A DNA stretch of 53,202 bases, from the NCBI GenBank assembly GCA_002360555.1, contig DEQS01000067.1, positions 5,501 through 58,702 on the forward strand, given 5' to 3'. This stretch comes from Chloracidobacterium sp. UBA3360 (GTDB lineage Bacteria > Acidobacteriota > Blastocatellia > Pyrinomonadales > Pyrinomonadaceae). The position numbers and the translations under genes are program-made. The notes beneath the pieces were generated by a model. It was given only the letters and a program-made list of their open reading frames with translations, was not told the origin of the DNA and did not search any database. Positions 41,413 through 48,971 of the stretch are shown here, one piece after another. Within the stretch, counting starts at the first letter, position 1, and the number at the start of each line of letters is the position of its first letter.

Positions 41413-41477
41413 AAATAGTCTCCGTTAACTAGACGCCGCCGTTAAGCGGCCAAAATTATTTCACGCTAATTTTCGTT

Positions 41478-41912
41478 TCAGTTTTCGTAAAAGATCGTTA
41501 GAACGGCGTTACTGCCGCGACTGAAAGATATCGATCTGGTTCCCGGATCTATCACCGCCTTATCGTTTTTCTGTAATGCTGCATTGTCCGGATTGTGCAC
41601 ATACGTGATCTTATGCACTGGTTTAGTGAACTTCATCGTTCCACACTCCGCTCCCGAGAAAACGGCTGCGAACTCCGTGCCTCGGCGAACATTCATTACA
41701 CATATCTTGTTTCCTTTTTTGATTCCAACGTCAGGAACGTCTTGGCCGGCATATGCGACAATTAGCGATATTTCGTCCCCAGCAACGGGCGTGAGCTTTC
41801 CAGTACTTGACTTGGTGACAACAGAATTGACGTAACCTCTTTGAGCTGATACGCCTGCATTAAAAGCCATCATCAAGCCCGCTGCCAATGTTAGAAACAA
41901 TAGTTTTTTCAT
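41478..41912 (-). CDS. Secreted protein of unknown function
   Basis: 144 residues. Signal peptide 1-23 (LLFLTLAAGLMMAFNAGVSA-Q). The mature part has GDEISLIVAYAGQDVPDVGI, two Cys (NKICVM and AECGTM) that may pair, and a beta-rich C-terminus. The ATG lies two bases after the HTH gene stop and has GGGAG upstream. No family recognised. Confidence 0.7.
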   Translation of the reverse strand: MKKLLFLTLAAGLMMAFNAGVSAQRGYVNSVVTKSSTGKLTPVAGDEISLIVAYAGQDVPDVGIKKGNKICVMNVRRGTEFAAVFSGAECGTMKFTKPVHKITYVHNPDNAALQKNDKAVIDPGTRSISFSRGSNAVLTIFYEN

Positions 41913-41914
41913 AA

Positions 41915-42274
41915 TTATATCTCCCTAGTTAATTCTTGATCTCCGATCAGTCCCCCATTTTGCCGTTTCGGCTCGCCTAGCAAATTATTTATATCAAGCC
42001 TTTCCTGAACCGGTTCGCTGAAAACGTCTGCGAATGAGGTAATGCAGATCATTGCCGCCCCGCCCTCTGTTAATTCAGTAAAATGTACCCTTCCGGTTTC
42101 GACAAATTGAAAGACGCTTCGTTGAGAAATTCCAAAGATCTCCGCAGCCTGTTCAGCCGTGACCATCGTTGTACCGCAGGATACACAGGCGATGTCGTGA
42201 GCCGGTTTATTTCGACGAACGACAAAACGGCGATTCGTTGCAGTGAAAATTTCGATCTTTCTCTTGATTTCCAT
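41915..42274 (-). CDS. Small helix-turn-helix DNA-binding protein
   Basis: 119 residues. Central HTH of the excisionase/MerR-like small type at about 37-66 (MVTAEQAAEIFGISQRSVFQFVETGRVHF), with a nearby C-V-S-C pair (ACVSCGTT) that might bind zinc. The N-terminus is basic. It is the first gene of the minus-strand envelope operon, diverging from the membrane regulator, so it likely helps control that block. Targets unknown. Confidence 0.75.
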   Translation of the reverse strand: MEIKRKIEIFTATNRRFVVRRNKPAHDIACVSCGTTMVTAEQAAEIFGISQRSVFQFVETGRVHFTELTEGGAAMICITSFADVFSEPVQERLDINNLLGEPKRQNGGLIGDQELTREI

Positions 42275-42315
42275 TTGATTTCGTCTTAAATTATCTGCTG
42301 ACCCAATAAATCTAA

Positions 42316-42339
42316 TCCGGACACGTGAAAGTGTCTGGA
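42316..42339. promoter_or_regulatory. Imperfect inverted repeat between the divergent regulators
   Basis: TCCGGACAC and GTGTCTGGA flank GTGAAA; one mismatch in nine pairs. Its position in the 93-bp spacer between the HTH gene and the winged-helix gene suits an operator. Its right arm overlaps the first of the tandem 11-mers. Confidence 0.45.
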
Positions 42340-42368
42340 TTTATTTTGGATTTATTCTGGATTTATTT
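42336..42368 (+). promoter_or_regulatory. Three tandem 11-bp repeats at the regulator start
   Basis: TGGATTTATTT, TGGATTTATTC, TGGATTTATTT end to end, then TGGAC, which is already in the coding region. An 11-bp period of direct repeats is the known site layout of OmpR/PhoB-type winged-helix proteins, the type this gene encodes. They run into its TTG start codon, so binding would repress. Confidence 0.5.
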
Positions 42369-43639
42369 TGGACAATGCTAAACACACGGAAACTCCTGCA
42401 TTTTTTCGTTTCGGCACATTTATTTTAGATGTGCCGGAGCGCCGTTTATGGCGTGGGGATGAGGCTGTACAACTTGTACCAAAGCAGTTTGACCTCTTAC
42501 TTTATTTCGTCGCGAACGCCGGCCGGGTAACAAAAAAGAATGAGATCCTCGACGCCGTCTGGCCCGACACATATGTCGAGGAAACGACATTGGCTAGAAA
42601 TGTTTCGTGGCTACGAAAGCTGATCGAAGACGACGGCGGCAAACGCCTTATCGAAACCGTGCCCAAAGTTGGCTATCGATTTACGCCGGATGTCGCGATC
42701 ACTGACGCAAGCGATCTGCTGGTCATCGAAGAACAAACCGTTCAATACACTCGGAGCGAGGAAACGATCACGATCAGCGATGCCGTTGGGGAGAACCAAC
42801 CCGTCGCGACGGCGACGAGATTTTTCAGCCCTCCACGCCTTATTATTGTGTCGCTGCTTTTGATCGCATTCGCCGGAAGCGGATATGTGATCTACACCGG
42901 TAAATTTAGTCAAAGTACGTCAAACCCCGCCGCTACCGGCCCCTCTGCTGCCCGTAAGAACGCTGCGATACCGGCCCGCCAGGCGGATAGCGTTCCGATC
43001 CAGATCGGCTCGGTCGTTAATTTGCAAAACCGTTACCCAAATGACGGCTCGTATCTCGACGCTTGGGGCGAGGTTTGGAGTAAGCCGGAATTTAGACAAG
43101 TTCCCACCGAGACAAAGTTTGTTTCAACGCACATCGAGCCCAACCGCGACGGTGGTTCGGGCAGTTGGGAAATTGTATCCGCAAGCGCGAAAAACAAAGG
43201 TGAACCGCTCGTCGTTGGCGACCGAATTCATCTTAAAAATATGTACCCAAATGGGGGGTACCTCGACGCCTGCGGTTGGACTGAGCATTTACGGGTTTTT
43301 GAAAAATTTCTAGATCAAACGGGAGCGGTTTTTACCACCAAGTCGGCGAACCGCGACAATGGAACCGGGGTTTGGATCATCAGAAGTGCAACCGCCGACG
43401 TTGGGAGTCCGATTTTTGAGGGTGACAACATCGCGATCGAAAGCAGCTATTTCATCAATGACAGAGGCGAAAATCGCGTTTCCGGTTTTCTAAATGTCGC
43501 CGGAAAGATCACCGACATCCCGGCTTTCAGCGACTACCAAGGCTCAAAGTTGGTCTTCACCAAGAACCTCTCGTTCGATCAACCGATCCCAGATATCTGG
43601 ACGATCTTGGTTAGTAAAACCAACACGAGTGAAAAATAA
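42368..43639 (+). CDS. CadC-like membrane winged-helix regulator with beta-trefoil-like sensor
   Basis: 423 residues from a TTG start; no ATG fits before the DNA-binding domain. Order: OmpR/PhoB-type winged helix (about 12-112: FGTFILDVPERRLWRGDEAVQL, PKQFDLLLYFV, LARNVSWLRKLIEDDGGKRLI, VPKVGYRF), one membrane helix at about 158-178 (LIIVSLLLIAFAGSGYVIYTG), and an outer domain of three similar blocks with GS/GD-x-(V/I)-x-L-x-N, Y-L-D-A and a closing W-x-I (SWEIVSA, VWIIRSA, IWTILVS), as in a beta-trefoil. This is the ToxR/CadC plan, in which an outside ligand controls DNA binding. It faces the eight-gene envelope operon. Confidence 0.85.
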   Translation: MDNAKHTETPAFFRFGTFILDVPERRLWRGDEAVQLVPKQFDLLLYFVANAGRVTKKNEILDAVWPDTYVEETTLARNVSWLRKLIEDDGGKRLIETVPKVGYRFTPDVAITDASDLLVIEEQTVQYTRSEETITISDAVGENQPVATATRFFSPPRLIIVSLLLIAFAGSGYVIYTGKFSQSTSNPAATGPSAARKNAAIPARQADSVPIQIGSVVNLQNRYPNDGSYLDAWGEVWSKPEFRQVPTETKFVSTHIEPNRDGGSGSWEIVSASAKNKGEPLVVGDRIHLKNMYPNGGYLDACGWTEHLRVFEKFLDQTGAVFTTKSANRDNGTGVWIIRSATADVGSPIFEGDNIAIESSYFINDRGENRVSGFLNVAGKITDIPAFSDYQGSKLVFTKNLSFDQPIPDIWTILVSKTNTSEK

Positions 43640-43668
43640 TCTTGCGAAAGCGGTTAACGCATAATTAC

Positions 43669-43722
43669 AAAAGGCACGTCCGGGAATTTCCCTTTCGTGC
43701 CTTTCGTGTATTTCGTGGGCAA
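43669..43722. repeat. Half copy of the CACGAAAGGCACGAAA repeat
   Basis: A full right arm (TTTCGTGCCTTTCGTGTATT then TCGTGGGCAA, 43693-43722) with only a stub of the left arm (AAAAGGCACG, 43669-43678). It lies between the converging regulator and glmS genes. Confidence 0.8.
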
Positions 43723-43725
43723 TTC

Positions 43726-45588
43726 TTACTCCACCGTCACCGATTTGGCCAGATTTCTTGGCTGATCGACATCGCAGCCGCGGCGGACGGCGATGTGATA
43801 TGAGAGTAATTGCAAAGGCACGATCGAGAGGATCGGGCCGAGCAGATCGCTGGTCGCGGGTATCTCGATGACATGGCTTGAGACCTTGCTGCTCATCGTG
43901 TCACCTTCGGTCAGAACCGAGATGATGATGCCGTCGCGGCTCTTGACCTCGACGATGTTCGAATGCGTTTTTTCGTAACGCAACACGCTGTTGGCGTTGC
44001 CGTCTTCTTTTGTATTGATAACAACCACTGGCAATTTCTCATCGATCAGGGCGTTCGGGCCGTGTTTCATCTCACCCGCCGGATAGCCCTCGGCATGGAT
44101 GTAGCTGATCTCTTTGAGTTTTAACGCACCCTCAAGAGCGACCGGGAAATTGATGCCGCGGCCGAGATACAGGAAATCCTGCACACGGAAAAACTCTTTC
44201 GAAAGTTCCTCGATCGAATCTGCGTCGTTCAAAAGCTGCTCGATCTTTAACGGCAGCTCGGCGAGGTCCTGAGCTAGCTTTTTCGCCCGCGTCTCATCTA
44301 TCGTGCCGCGAACTTCACCTAGATACATCGCAAACAGATAAAGGGCGACCATCTGCGCTGTAAAGGCTTTCGTTGAAGCCACGCCGATCTCCGGCCCGGC
44401 GTGCGTCAATATCGTGCCGTCCGCCTCGCGCGTGATCATCGAACCCTGCACGTTGCAGATCGCCAGGATCTTGCAACCGGCTTGTTTTGCCTCGCGCATC
44501 GCGGCAATGGTGTCGGCCGTTTCGCCGGATTGTGAGATGACAATTATCAGATCGGTTTCGCTCAAAACCGGTTCGCGATAGCGAAACTCCGACGCATAAT
44601 CGACCTCGACCGGCACGCGAGCGAGTGATTCGATCATGTATTTTCCGGCGAGGCCAGCATGCCAAGACGTGCCGCAGGCGGCGATCTTGACCGACGTTAC
44701 CGCACGCAGATCGTCGTCGGAAATATCCATCGGATCGAGATATACTTTGCCGTTATCCAGCGAAACACGCCCTTGCGAAGTGTCGCGGACGGCACGCGGC
44801 TGCTCGTATATCTCCTTGAGCATAAAGTGTTTAAAGCCGCCCTTTTCCGCCTGGATCGGATCCCAGGTGATCCGCTGCTGCTCGGGCTCAACGGCATTGC
44901 CGTCAAAATCCGTGACGCGCACAGAGTCTTTGGTAAGGATCGCCATTTCCCTGTCGCCAAGGAAAAACACATCGCGTGTGTGAGCGAGGATCGGCGGTAT
45001 GTCGGACGCGACAAAAAATTCGCCGTCGCCCAGGCCGATCACGACCGGCGGGCCTTCGCGGACCGAGACGATCATATCCGGCTCATCGACCGAGATGATC
45101 GATAGGGCAAAAATACCCTTTAGTTCCTTGACCGTCTTTCGTACGGCAAGCTCAAGCGACAGCCCTTCGGTGTCGATGTAGTGCCCGATCAGATGAGCAA
45201 CGACCTCGGTGTCGGTCTCGGTGTTGAACGTATGACCGATCGCCTGCAAACGCTCTTTGAGCGTAAGGTAATTTTCGATAATGCCGTTGTGCACCACTAC
45301 GACCTTGCCCGACTGGTCGCGGTGCGGGTGAGCATTTTCCTCGGTCGGACGCCCGTGCGTCGCCCAACGCGTATGCCCGATGCCGTAATTACCATCAAGC
45401 GGATTCAGACGGATCGCTTCCTCAAGATTTCGCAGCTTACCCTCGGCTCGTCGCAATGAAAGATGATGATCGTCATCCACAACCGCGATCCCCGCCGAGT
45501 CATACCCGCGATACTCGAGTTTCCTAAGGCCGTCAATGATCAACGGCACAACTTGTTTATTTCCAACGTATCCGACAATTCCGCACAT
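43726..45588 (-). CDS. glmS: Glutamine--fructose-6-phosphate aminotransferase (isomerizing)
   Basis: 620 residues, usual length. Makes glucosamine-6-phosphate from fructose-6-phosphate and glutamine, the committed step to UDP-GlcNAc. N-terminal class II glutaminase with Cys2 nucleophile (MCGIVGYVGN) and GIGHTRWATHG; two SIS domains with VKIAACGTSWHAGLAGKY, VISQSGETADTI and the final AKSVTVE. It is 31 bases downstream of glmU. No glmS ribozyme could fit in that gap. Confidence 0.97.
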   Translation of the reverse strand: MCGIVGYVGNKQVVPLIIDGLRKLEYRGYDSAGIAVVDDDHHLSLRRAEGKLRNLEEAIRLNPLDGNYGIGHTRWATHGRPTEENAHPHRDQSGKVVVVHNGIIENYLTLKERLQAIGHTFNTETDTEVVAHLIGHYIDTEGLSLELAVRKTVKELKGIFALSIISVDEPDMIVSVREGPPVVIGLGDGEFFVASDIPPILAHTRDVFFLGDREMAILTKDSVRVTDFDGNAVEPEQQRITWDPIQAEKGGFKHFMLKEIYEQPRAVRDTSQGRVSLDNGKVYLDPMDISDDDLRAVTSVKIAACGTSWHAGLAGKYMIESLARVPVEVDYASEFRYREPVLSETDLIIVISQSGETADTIAAMREAKQAGCKILAICNVQGSMITREADGTILTHAGPEIGVASTKAFTAQMVALYLFAMYLGEVRGTIDETRAKKLAQDLAELPLKIEQLLNDADSIEELSKEFFRVQDFLYLGRGINFPVALEGALKLKEISYIHAEGYPAGEMKHGPNALIDEKLPVVVINTKEDGNANSVLRYEKTHSNIVEVKSRDGIIISVLTEGDTMSSKVSSHVIEIPATSDLLGPILSIVPLQLLSYHIAVRRGCDVDQPRNLAKSVTVE

Positions 45589-45598
45589 AAGGTTTCAG

Positions 45599-45625
45599 TG
45601 AATAGGTAATAGTGAATAGTTATTT
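45599..45625. repeat. Partial GTGAATAGTGAATAG repeat between glmU and glmS
   Basis: GTGAATAGGTAATAGTGAAT then AGTTATTTACC. Same words as the repeat at 9441-9526. It overlaps the last codons of glmU. Confidence 0.6.
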
Positions 45626-46996
45626 ACCGCTGAGATCTCTGATAGATCTCGCGGGTGCCCCGACGGCTAATTTATTTGCCTTGATATCTTTGGTCACGAC
45701 GCTTCCTGCGCCGGTCACAGATCCGTCGCCGACGGTGATCGGGGCGACGAGCATGGTGTCCGATCCGATCTTTACATTGTTGCCGATGTGGGTCTCGTGT
45801 TTGTTTTTGCCGTCGTAGTTGCAGGTGATCGTGCCTGCTCCGATGTTTGTATTTTCGCCGATGGTCGCGTCGCCGAGATAGGTCAGGTGGCTTGCTTTGG
45901 ACTTTTTACCAAGCCGCGTTTTCTTTAGTTCGACAAAGTTGCCTATCTTAGAACCGTCCTCCATCACAGCATGCCCGCGAAGGTGTGCCATCGGTCCAAC
46001 CGCACATCCGCTACCGATCTCGGAATCAGTAATAAAGCAATTGTCGCGTATCTCAACGCCGTCACGAAGCGTCGAATTTACGATCCGCGTCCCCGGCCGG
46101 ATCGTGCATCCTTCACCGATAACGGTTTTGCCCTCAATAGTTACATTTTGATAAATAACGGTATCGCGTCCGATCTTTGCTTTCGCCGAAACATACGCCG
46201 AGACCGGATCAATAAATGTAATGCCGCTCTCCAGCATCAACCGTGTAATGGTACGGTCACGCAGTTCGGCTTCCATTGCAGCAAGCTGACGGCGATCGTT
46301 AATTCCCTCGATCTCGTGCTTATCGTCGTGCAGAAACAGAGCGATCTTATCGCCCTTTTTCTTTAAGATCGTCGGGACCTCGGTCAGATAGTATTCGCCT
46401 TGGGCATTACTGTTCCCAACCTTCGCAAGTGCCTGAAACAGCTTTTTTGAATCAAAACAATAGATACCCGAATTGATCTCAGGGCAAGCCTTTTCCTCGT
46501 CGTTCGCGTCTTTTTGCTCAACAATACGCGAGAATTCGCTACCTTCGCGAATGACCCGTCCATATCCTGTCGGATCGTCAAGCTCGACCGTCAAGATCGT
46601 GCAAGCTGCATTTGAACGGCGATGTTTTGCAATCAGTGCTTTCAAAGTCTTTGTCGAAATCATCGGCACATCGCCCGAAAGCACTAGCAAAACGGAATCG
46701 CGATCTTTCAGAAGTTTCTTAGCAGAATTTACAGCATCGCCAGTTCCGAGCTGCTGCTTTTGGACCGGAAATGCAAATTTTTCTTCGCCCAACTCCACAG
46801 TCACCGCTTGTTTTACATCTTCAGCTTGATGCCCGACGATCACATTTATGCTGCTCGGACGTAACGTCAACGAGGTTTCGCAAACATGATTGATCAGCGG
46901 CCGCCCGTCGAGCCGGTGCAGCACCTTGGCAAGGTTAGACTTCATCCGCGTGCCGAGCCCGGCAGCCATGATCAATATGTCTAGATCAGTATTCAC
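45620..46996 (-). CDS. glmU: Bifunctional UDP-N-acetylglucosamine pyrophosphorylase / GlcN-1-P N-acetyltransferase
   Basis: About 458 residues. Start uncertain: GTG at 46996 is preferred, TTG at 47005 is possible; neither has a clear Shine-Dalgarno, and the leader is a repeat. N-terminal uridyltransferase (ILIMAAGLGTRMKSNLAKVLH, VLVLSGDVPM-like VLLVLSGDVPMI) and C-terminal left-handed beta-helix acetyltransferase (GEGCTIRPGTRI, RGHAVMEDGSKIGNFVELKK, GAGTITCNYDGKNKHET with the catalytic His region). It completes UDP-GlcNAc synthesis begun by glmS, and lies between yvcK and glmS. Confidence 0.95.
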   Translation of the reverse strand: MNTDLDILIMAAGLGTRMKSNLAKVLHRLDGRPLINHVCETSLTLRPSSINVIVGHQAEDVKQAVTVELGEEKFAFPVQKQQLGTGDAVNSAKKLLKDRDSVLLVLSGDVPMISTKTLKALIAKHRRSNAACTILTVELDDPTGYGRVIREGSEFSRIVEQKDANDEEKACPEINSGIYCFDSKKLFQALAKVGNSNAQGEYYLTEVPTILKKKGDKIALFLHDDKHEIEGINDRRQLAAMEAELRDRTITRLMLESGITFIDPVSAYVSAKAKIGRDTVIYQNVTIEGKTVIGEGCTIRPGTRIVNSTLRDGVEIRDNCFITDSEIGSGCAVGPMAHLRGHAVMEDGSKIGNFVELKKTRLGKKSKASHLTYLGDATIGENTNIGAGTITCNYDGKNKHETHIGNNVKIGSDTMLVAPITVGDGSVTGAGSVVTKDIKANKLAVGAPARSIRDLSGK

Positions 46997-47003
46997 AGTA
47001 AGC

Positions 47004-47089
47004 AATTACGAATTAACAATTACGAATTACGAATTTCAAATTAAGAGTTACGCACTCGTAATTCCTAATTCGTAATTCGAAATTGAGTT
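47004..47089. repeat. Short-word inverted repeat (AATTACGAATTACGAATT family)
   Basis: The left arm 47004-47052 is AATTACGAATT words; the right arm 47057-47089 is CGTAATTCCTAATTCGTAAT then TCGAAATTG. The yvcK stop codon and its last 13 residues lie inside it, and glmU begins at its other end. Confidence 0.85.
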
Positions 47090-48106
47090 CTTACCCGGTT
47101 GCAACGCACATAAAAACGTCACTTGGGCCAGCTTTTCCGGATGGTGCCGGACCATCTCGCCATCGTCCAATAGATTACCATAAACGATCTCGGCTCCCTC
47201 GATGGTCTCAGGCGAGATCGAACCGTGAACGCCGATCTGTTCGGCACCCATCCCGGTGTATTTTTCGGCCTGAACTGGGCTGATCGGATGGTCGTTGACG
47301 ACGACATAATCAAAATCGATCTGCGGGGCATATTCCCGCACGATCTCAAGATGACGCCGCGCCGACAGCCCGTCAGTCTCGCCGGGCTGCGTCATCAGAT
47401 TACAAACAAATATCTTGACCGCACTCGAACGAGCGATCGCATCCGCAACACCCGCAACGAGTATCGGCGGCAACAGGCTTGTGTAAAGCGAACCCGGCCC
47501 GACAGTTATGACATTTGCGGCGGCTATCGCGGCGAGAGTCTCAGGCATCGGCTGGCAATCGGGCGGTTCGAGCCTGAGGCGTTTGATCATGTGTCCGACA
47601 TGCGAGATGTTTGTCTCGCCCTGCACAACGGTCCCGTCCGTCAGTTCTGCGGCAAGCCGCACGTCCGCGACCGTCGCCGGATAGATATGGCCTTTGCTTG
47701 CTAAGATCTCTGACGAAAGTTTTACCGCCTCAGCAAAATCGCCTGTTATCTCAGTCAAAGCCGCTAAGAAAAGATTGCCAAATATATGTCCGCCGAGATC
47801 ACCATCGCCGCGAAAGCGGTGGCGAAACAGCTTTGACAGCATTTGCGAATCTTCCGACAGCGCGACCATGCAGTTACGTATGTCGCCCGGAGGCAACATT
47901 TGCAGTTCGTCACGCAGCCGCCCGGAGCTGCCGCCGTCGTCCGTCACAGCAACGATCGCCGACAGATTTTCGAGCCAAACGGGTTCTGTCTCACGCGCGT
48001 GGACAAAACGCTTGAGCCCCGAAAGCAGCGTCGAAAGGCCGTTTCCGCCGCCAATGGCGACGAAATTCACCCCTGCTGAGATGTCAGAAAAGAGATGGTG
48101 CTTCAT
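47048..48106 (-). CDS. yvcK: YvcK/GlmR family protein (CofD-like fold)
   Basis: 352 residues. CofD/YvcK Rossmann-like fold: FVAIGGGNGLSTLLSGLK at the N-terminus, VAVTDDGGSSGRLRDEL, LPPGDIRNCMVAL, GHIFGNLFLAALTEITGDF, VITVGPGSLYTSLLPPILV. In Bacillus subtilis the homologue (GlmR) binds UDP-GlcNAc and stimulates GlmS; here it lies just upstream of glmU and glmS. The final residues NSISNYELGITSA are encoded by the downstream repeat. Six bases upstream of the ATG another repeat forms a hairpin in the leader. Confidence 0.93.
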   Translation of the reverse strand: MKHHLFSDISAGVNFVAIGGGNGLSTLLSGLKRFVHARETEPVWLENLSAIVAVTDDGGSSGRLRDELQMLPPGDIRNCMVALSEDSQMLSKLFRHRFRGDGDLGGHIFGNLFLAALTEITGDFAEAVKLSSEILASKGHIYPATVADVRLAAELTDGTVVQGETNISHVGHMIKRLRLEPPDCQPMPETLAAIAAANVITVGPGSLYTSLLPPILVAGVADAIARSSAVKIFVCNLMTQPGETDGLSARRHLEIVREYAPQIDFDYVVVNDHPISPVQAEKYTGMGAEQIGVHGSISPETIEGAEIVYGNLLDDGEMVRHHPEKLAQVTFLCALQPGKNSISNYELGITSA

Positions 48107-48111
48107 GCTTG

Positions 48112-48145
48112 GTCAGAACCGCCTGCGTCAGCGGGTGGGTTCTTA
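48112..48145. repeat. TCAGAACCGCCTGCGTCAGC hairpin before yvcK
   Basis: Contains GAACCGCC-TGCGTCAGC-GGGTGGGTTC with paired ends. Its first 27 bases match the element at the ispD 3' end (8741-8769, opposite strand) at 25 positions. It lies directly before the yvcK start and may mask its ribosome site. Confidence 0.75.
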
Positions 48146-48427
48146 ACGGAGGTTGTAAAAGGATGGATAGGCACTGCTAAACCCGCAAATGCCGTCGGCG
48201 AGCGCTTGCCGACTGGCTAGATTCTAGCATTTTTGTATATCGCCCGACAATAGATTTCCTTTCGCGACCGACGCCCGAGAAATCTTACCATTTTCCTAAA
48301 AAACGCTTGTCGTTACTTCATTGATTATGTTAAATTTAGTTTTGCGGCTTTTCTGGCCGCTTGTTGCCAATACAATTCACCATCGAACACATAAGCCCTA
48401 GTCGGCTATCCCGAACGAGAACATCTA
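48146..48427. other. Spacer between yvcK and mglB
   Basis: No gene seen. It holds GTCGGC-8-GCCGAC (48194-48213) and the palindrome GCTAGATTCTAGC followed by ATTTTTG (48216-48235), which could end a short transcript or serve as a site. The mglB promoter must lie here; no clear -35/-10 pair could be chosen. Confidence 0.5.
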
Positions 48428-48910
48428 ATGGCTGATACGCCTTTTATTTTGCAAGAACATCAGTTTGAGAGGCTCAAGAGCGTCTTGGCACGGCTCTGTG
48501 TCGAGTGCGCGGCCCGCGTGGTGTTTTTGATCGACCGTGACGGCCAGCCGATAGCTTTTCATGGTGAGATCGGCGATATGGATACGACCAGTTTTTCGAG
48601 CCTAGCCGCCGGCAACGTCGCTGCGACCAGCAGCATGGCAAAGCTCATCGGCGAAGATGTTTTCCCGTCGGTAGTCCACGAGGGCGAACACGAGAGCATC
48701 TATATCAGCATCATCGGCCGCAGTTTGCTGGTGGTCGTTTTTGACGAACGCTCGACCCTTTCGTTGGTCAAGATTCGTTCAAAACGCGGCAGTTTTGAGG
48801 TTGCAAACATCCTCGACGAAGCCAAGACCGATTCCGATAATTTCCGCGTCAACCAAAACTCGTTCTTTAGCGAGATAACGGACGAGGATATTGATAGCTT
48901 GTTTAGTTAG
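48428..48910 (+). CDS. mglB: Roadblock/LC7 domain protein, MglB-like
   Basis: 160 residues. Roadblock/LC7 domain: LKSVLARLCVECAARVVFLIDRDGQPIAFHGE, SSLAAGNVAATSSMAKLIGED, SIYISIIGRSLLVVVFDERS; a charged C-terminal tail ending in DEDIDSLFS. MglB is the GTPase-activating partner of MglA in polarity control of gliding and twitching motility. The MglA gene follows 61 bases on, separated by a short repeat. Confidence 0.88.
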   Translation: MADTPFILQEHQFERLKSVLARLCVECAARVVFLIDRDGQPIAFHGEIGDMDTTSFSSLAAGNVAATSSMAKLIGEDVFPSVVHEGEHESIYISIIGRSLLVVVFDERSTLSLVKIRSKRGSFEVANILDEAKTDSDNFRVNQNSFFSEITDEDIDSLFS

Positions 48911-48958
48911 TTGTTCGTTGCGGAAAGTCTTCCTACCAACGATCAACGAACAACGAAC
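48906..48958. repeat. Short-word inverted repeat (GTTCGTTGTTCGTTG family)
   Basis: Left TTAGTTGTTCGTTGCGG (48906-48922), right CAACGATCAACGAACAACGA (48938-48957). It fills the mglB-mglA gap and includes the mglB stop codon. Confidence 0.75.
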
Positions 48959-48971
48959 CAATGACAAATTT

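Noticed and set aside
45589..45619. glmS ribozyme
   Set aside because: Only 31 bases separate glmU and glmS, too few for the ribozyme, and they are repeat sequence.
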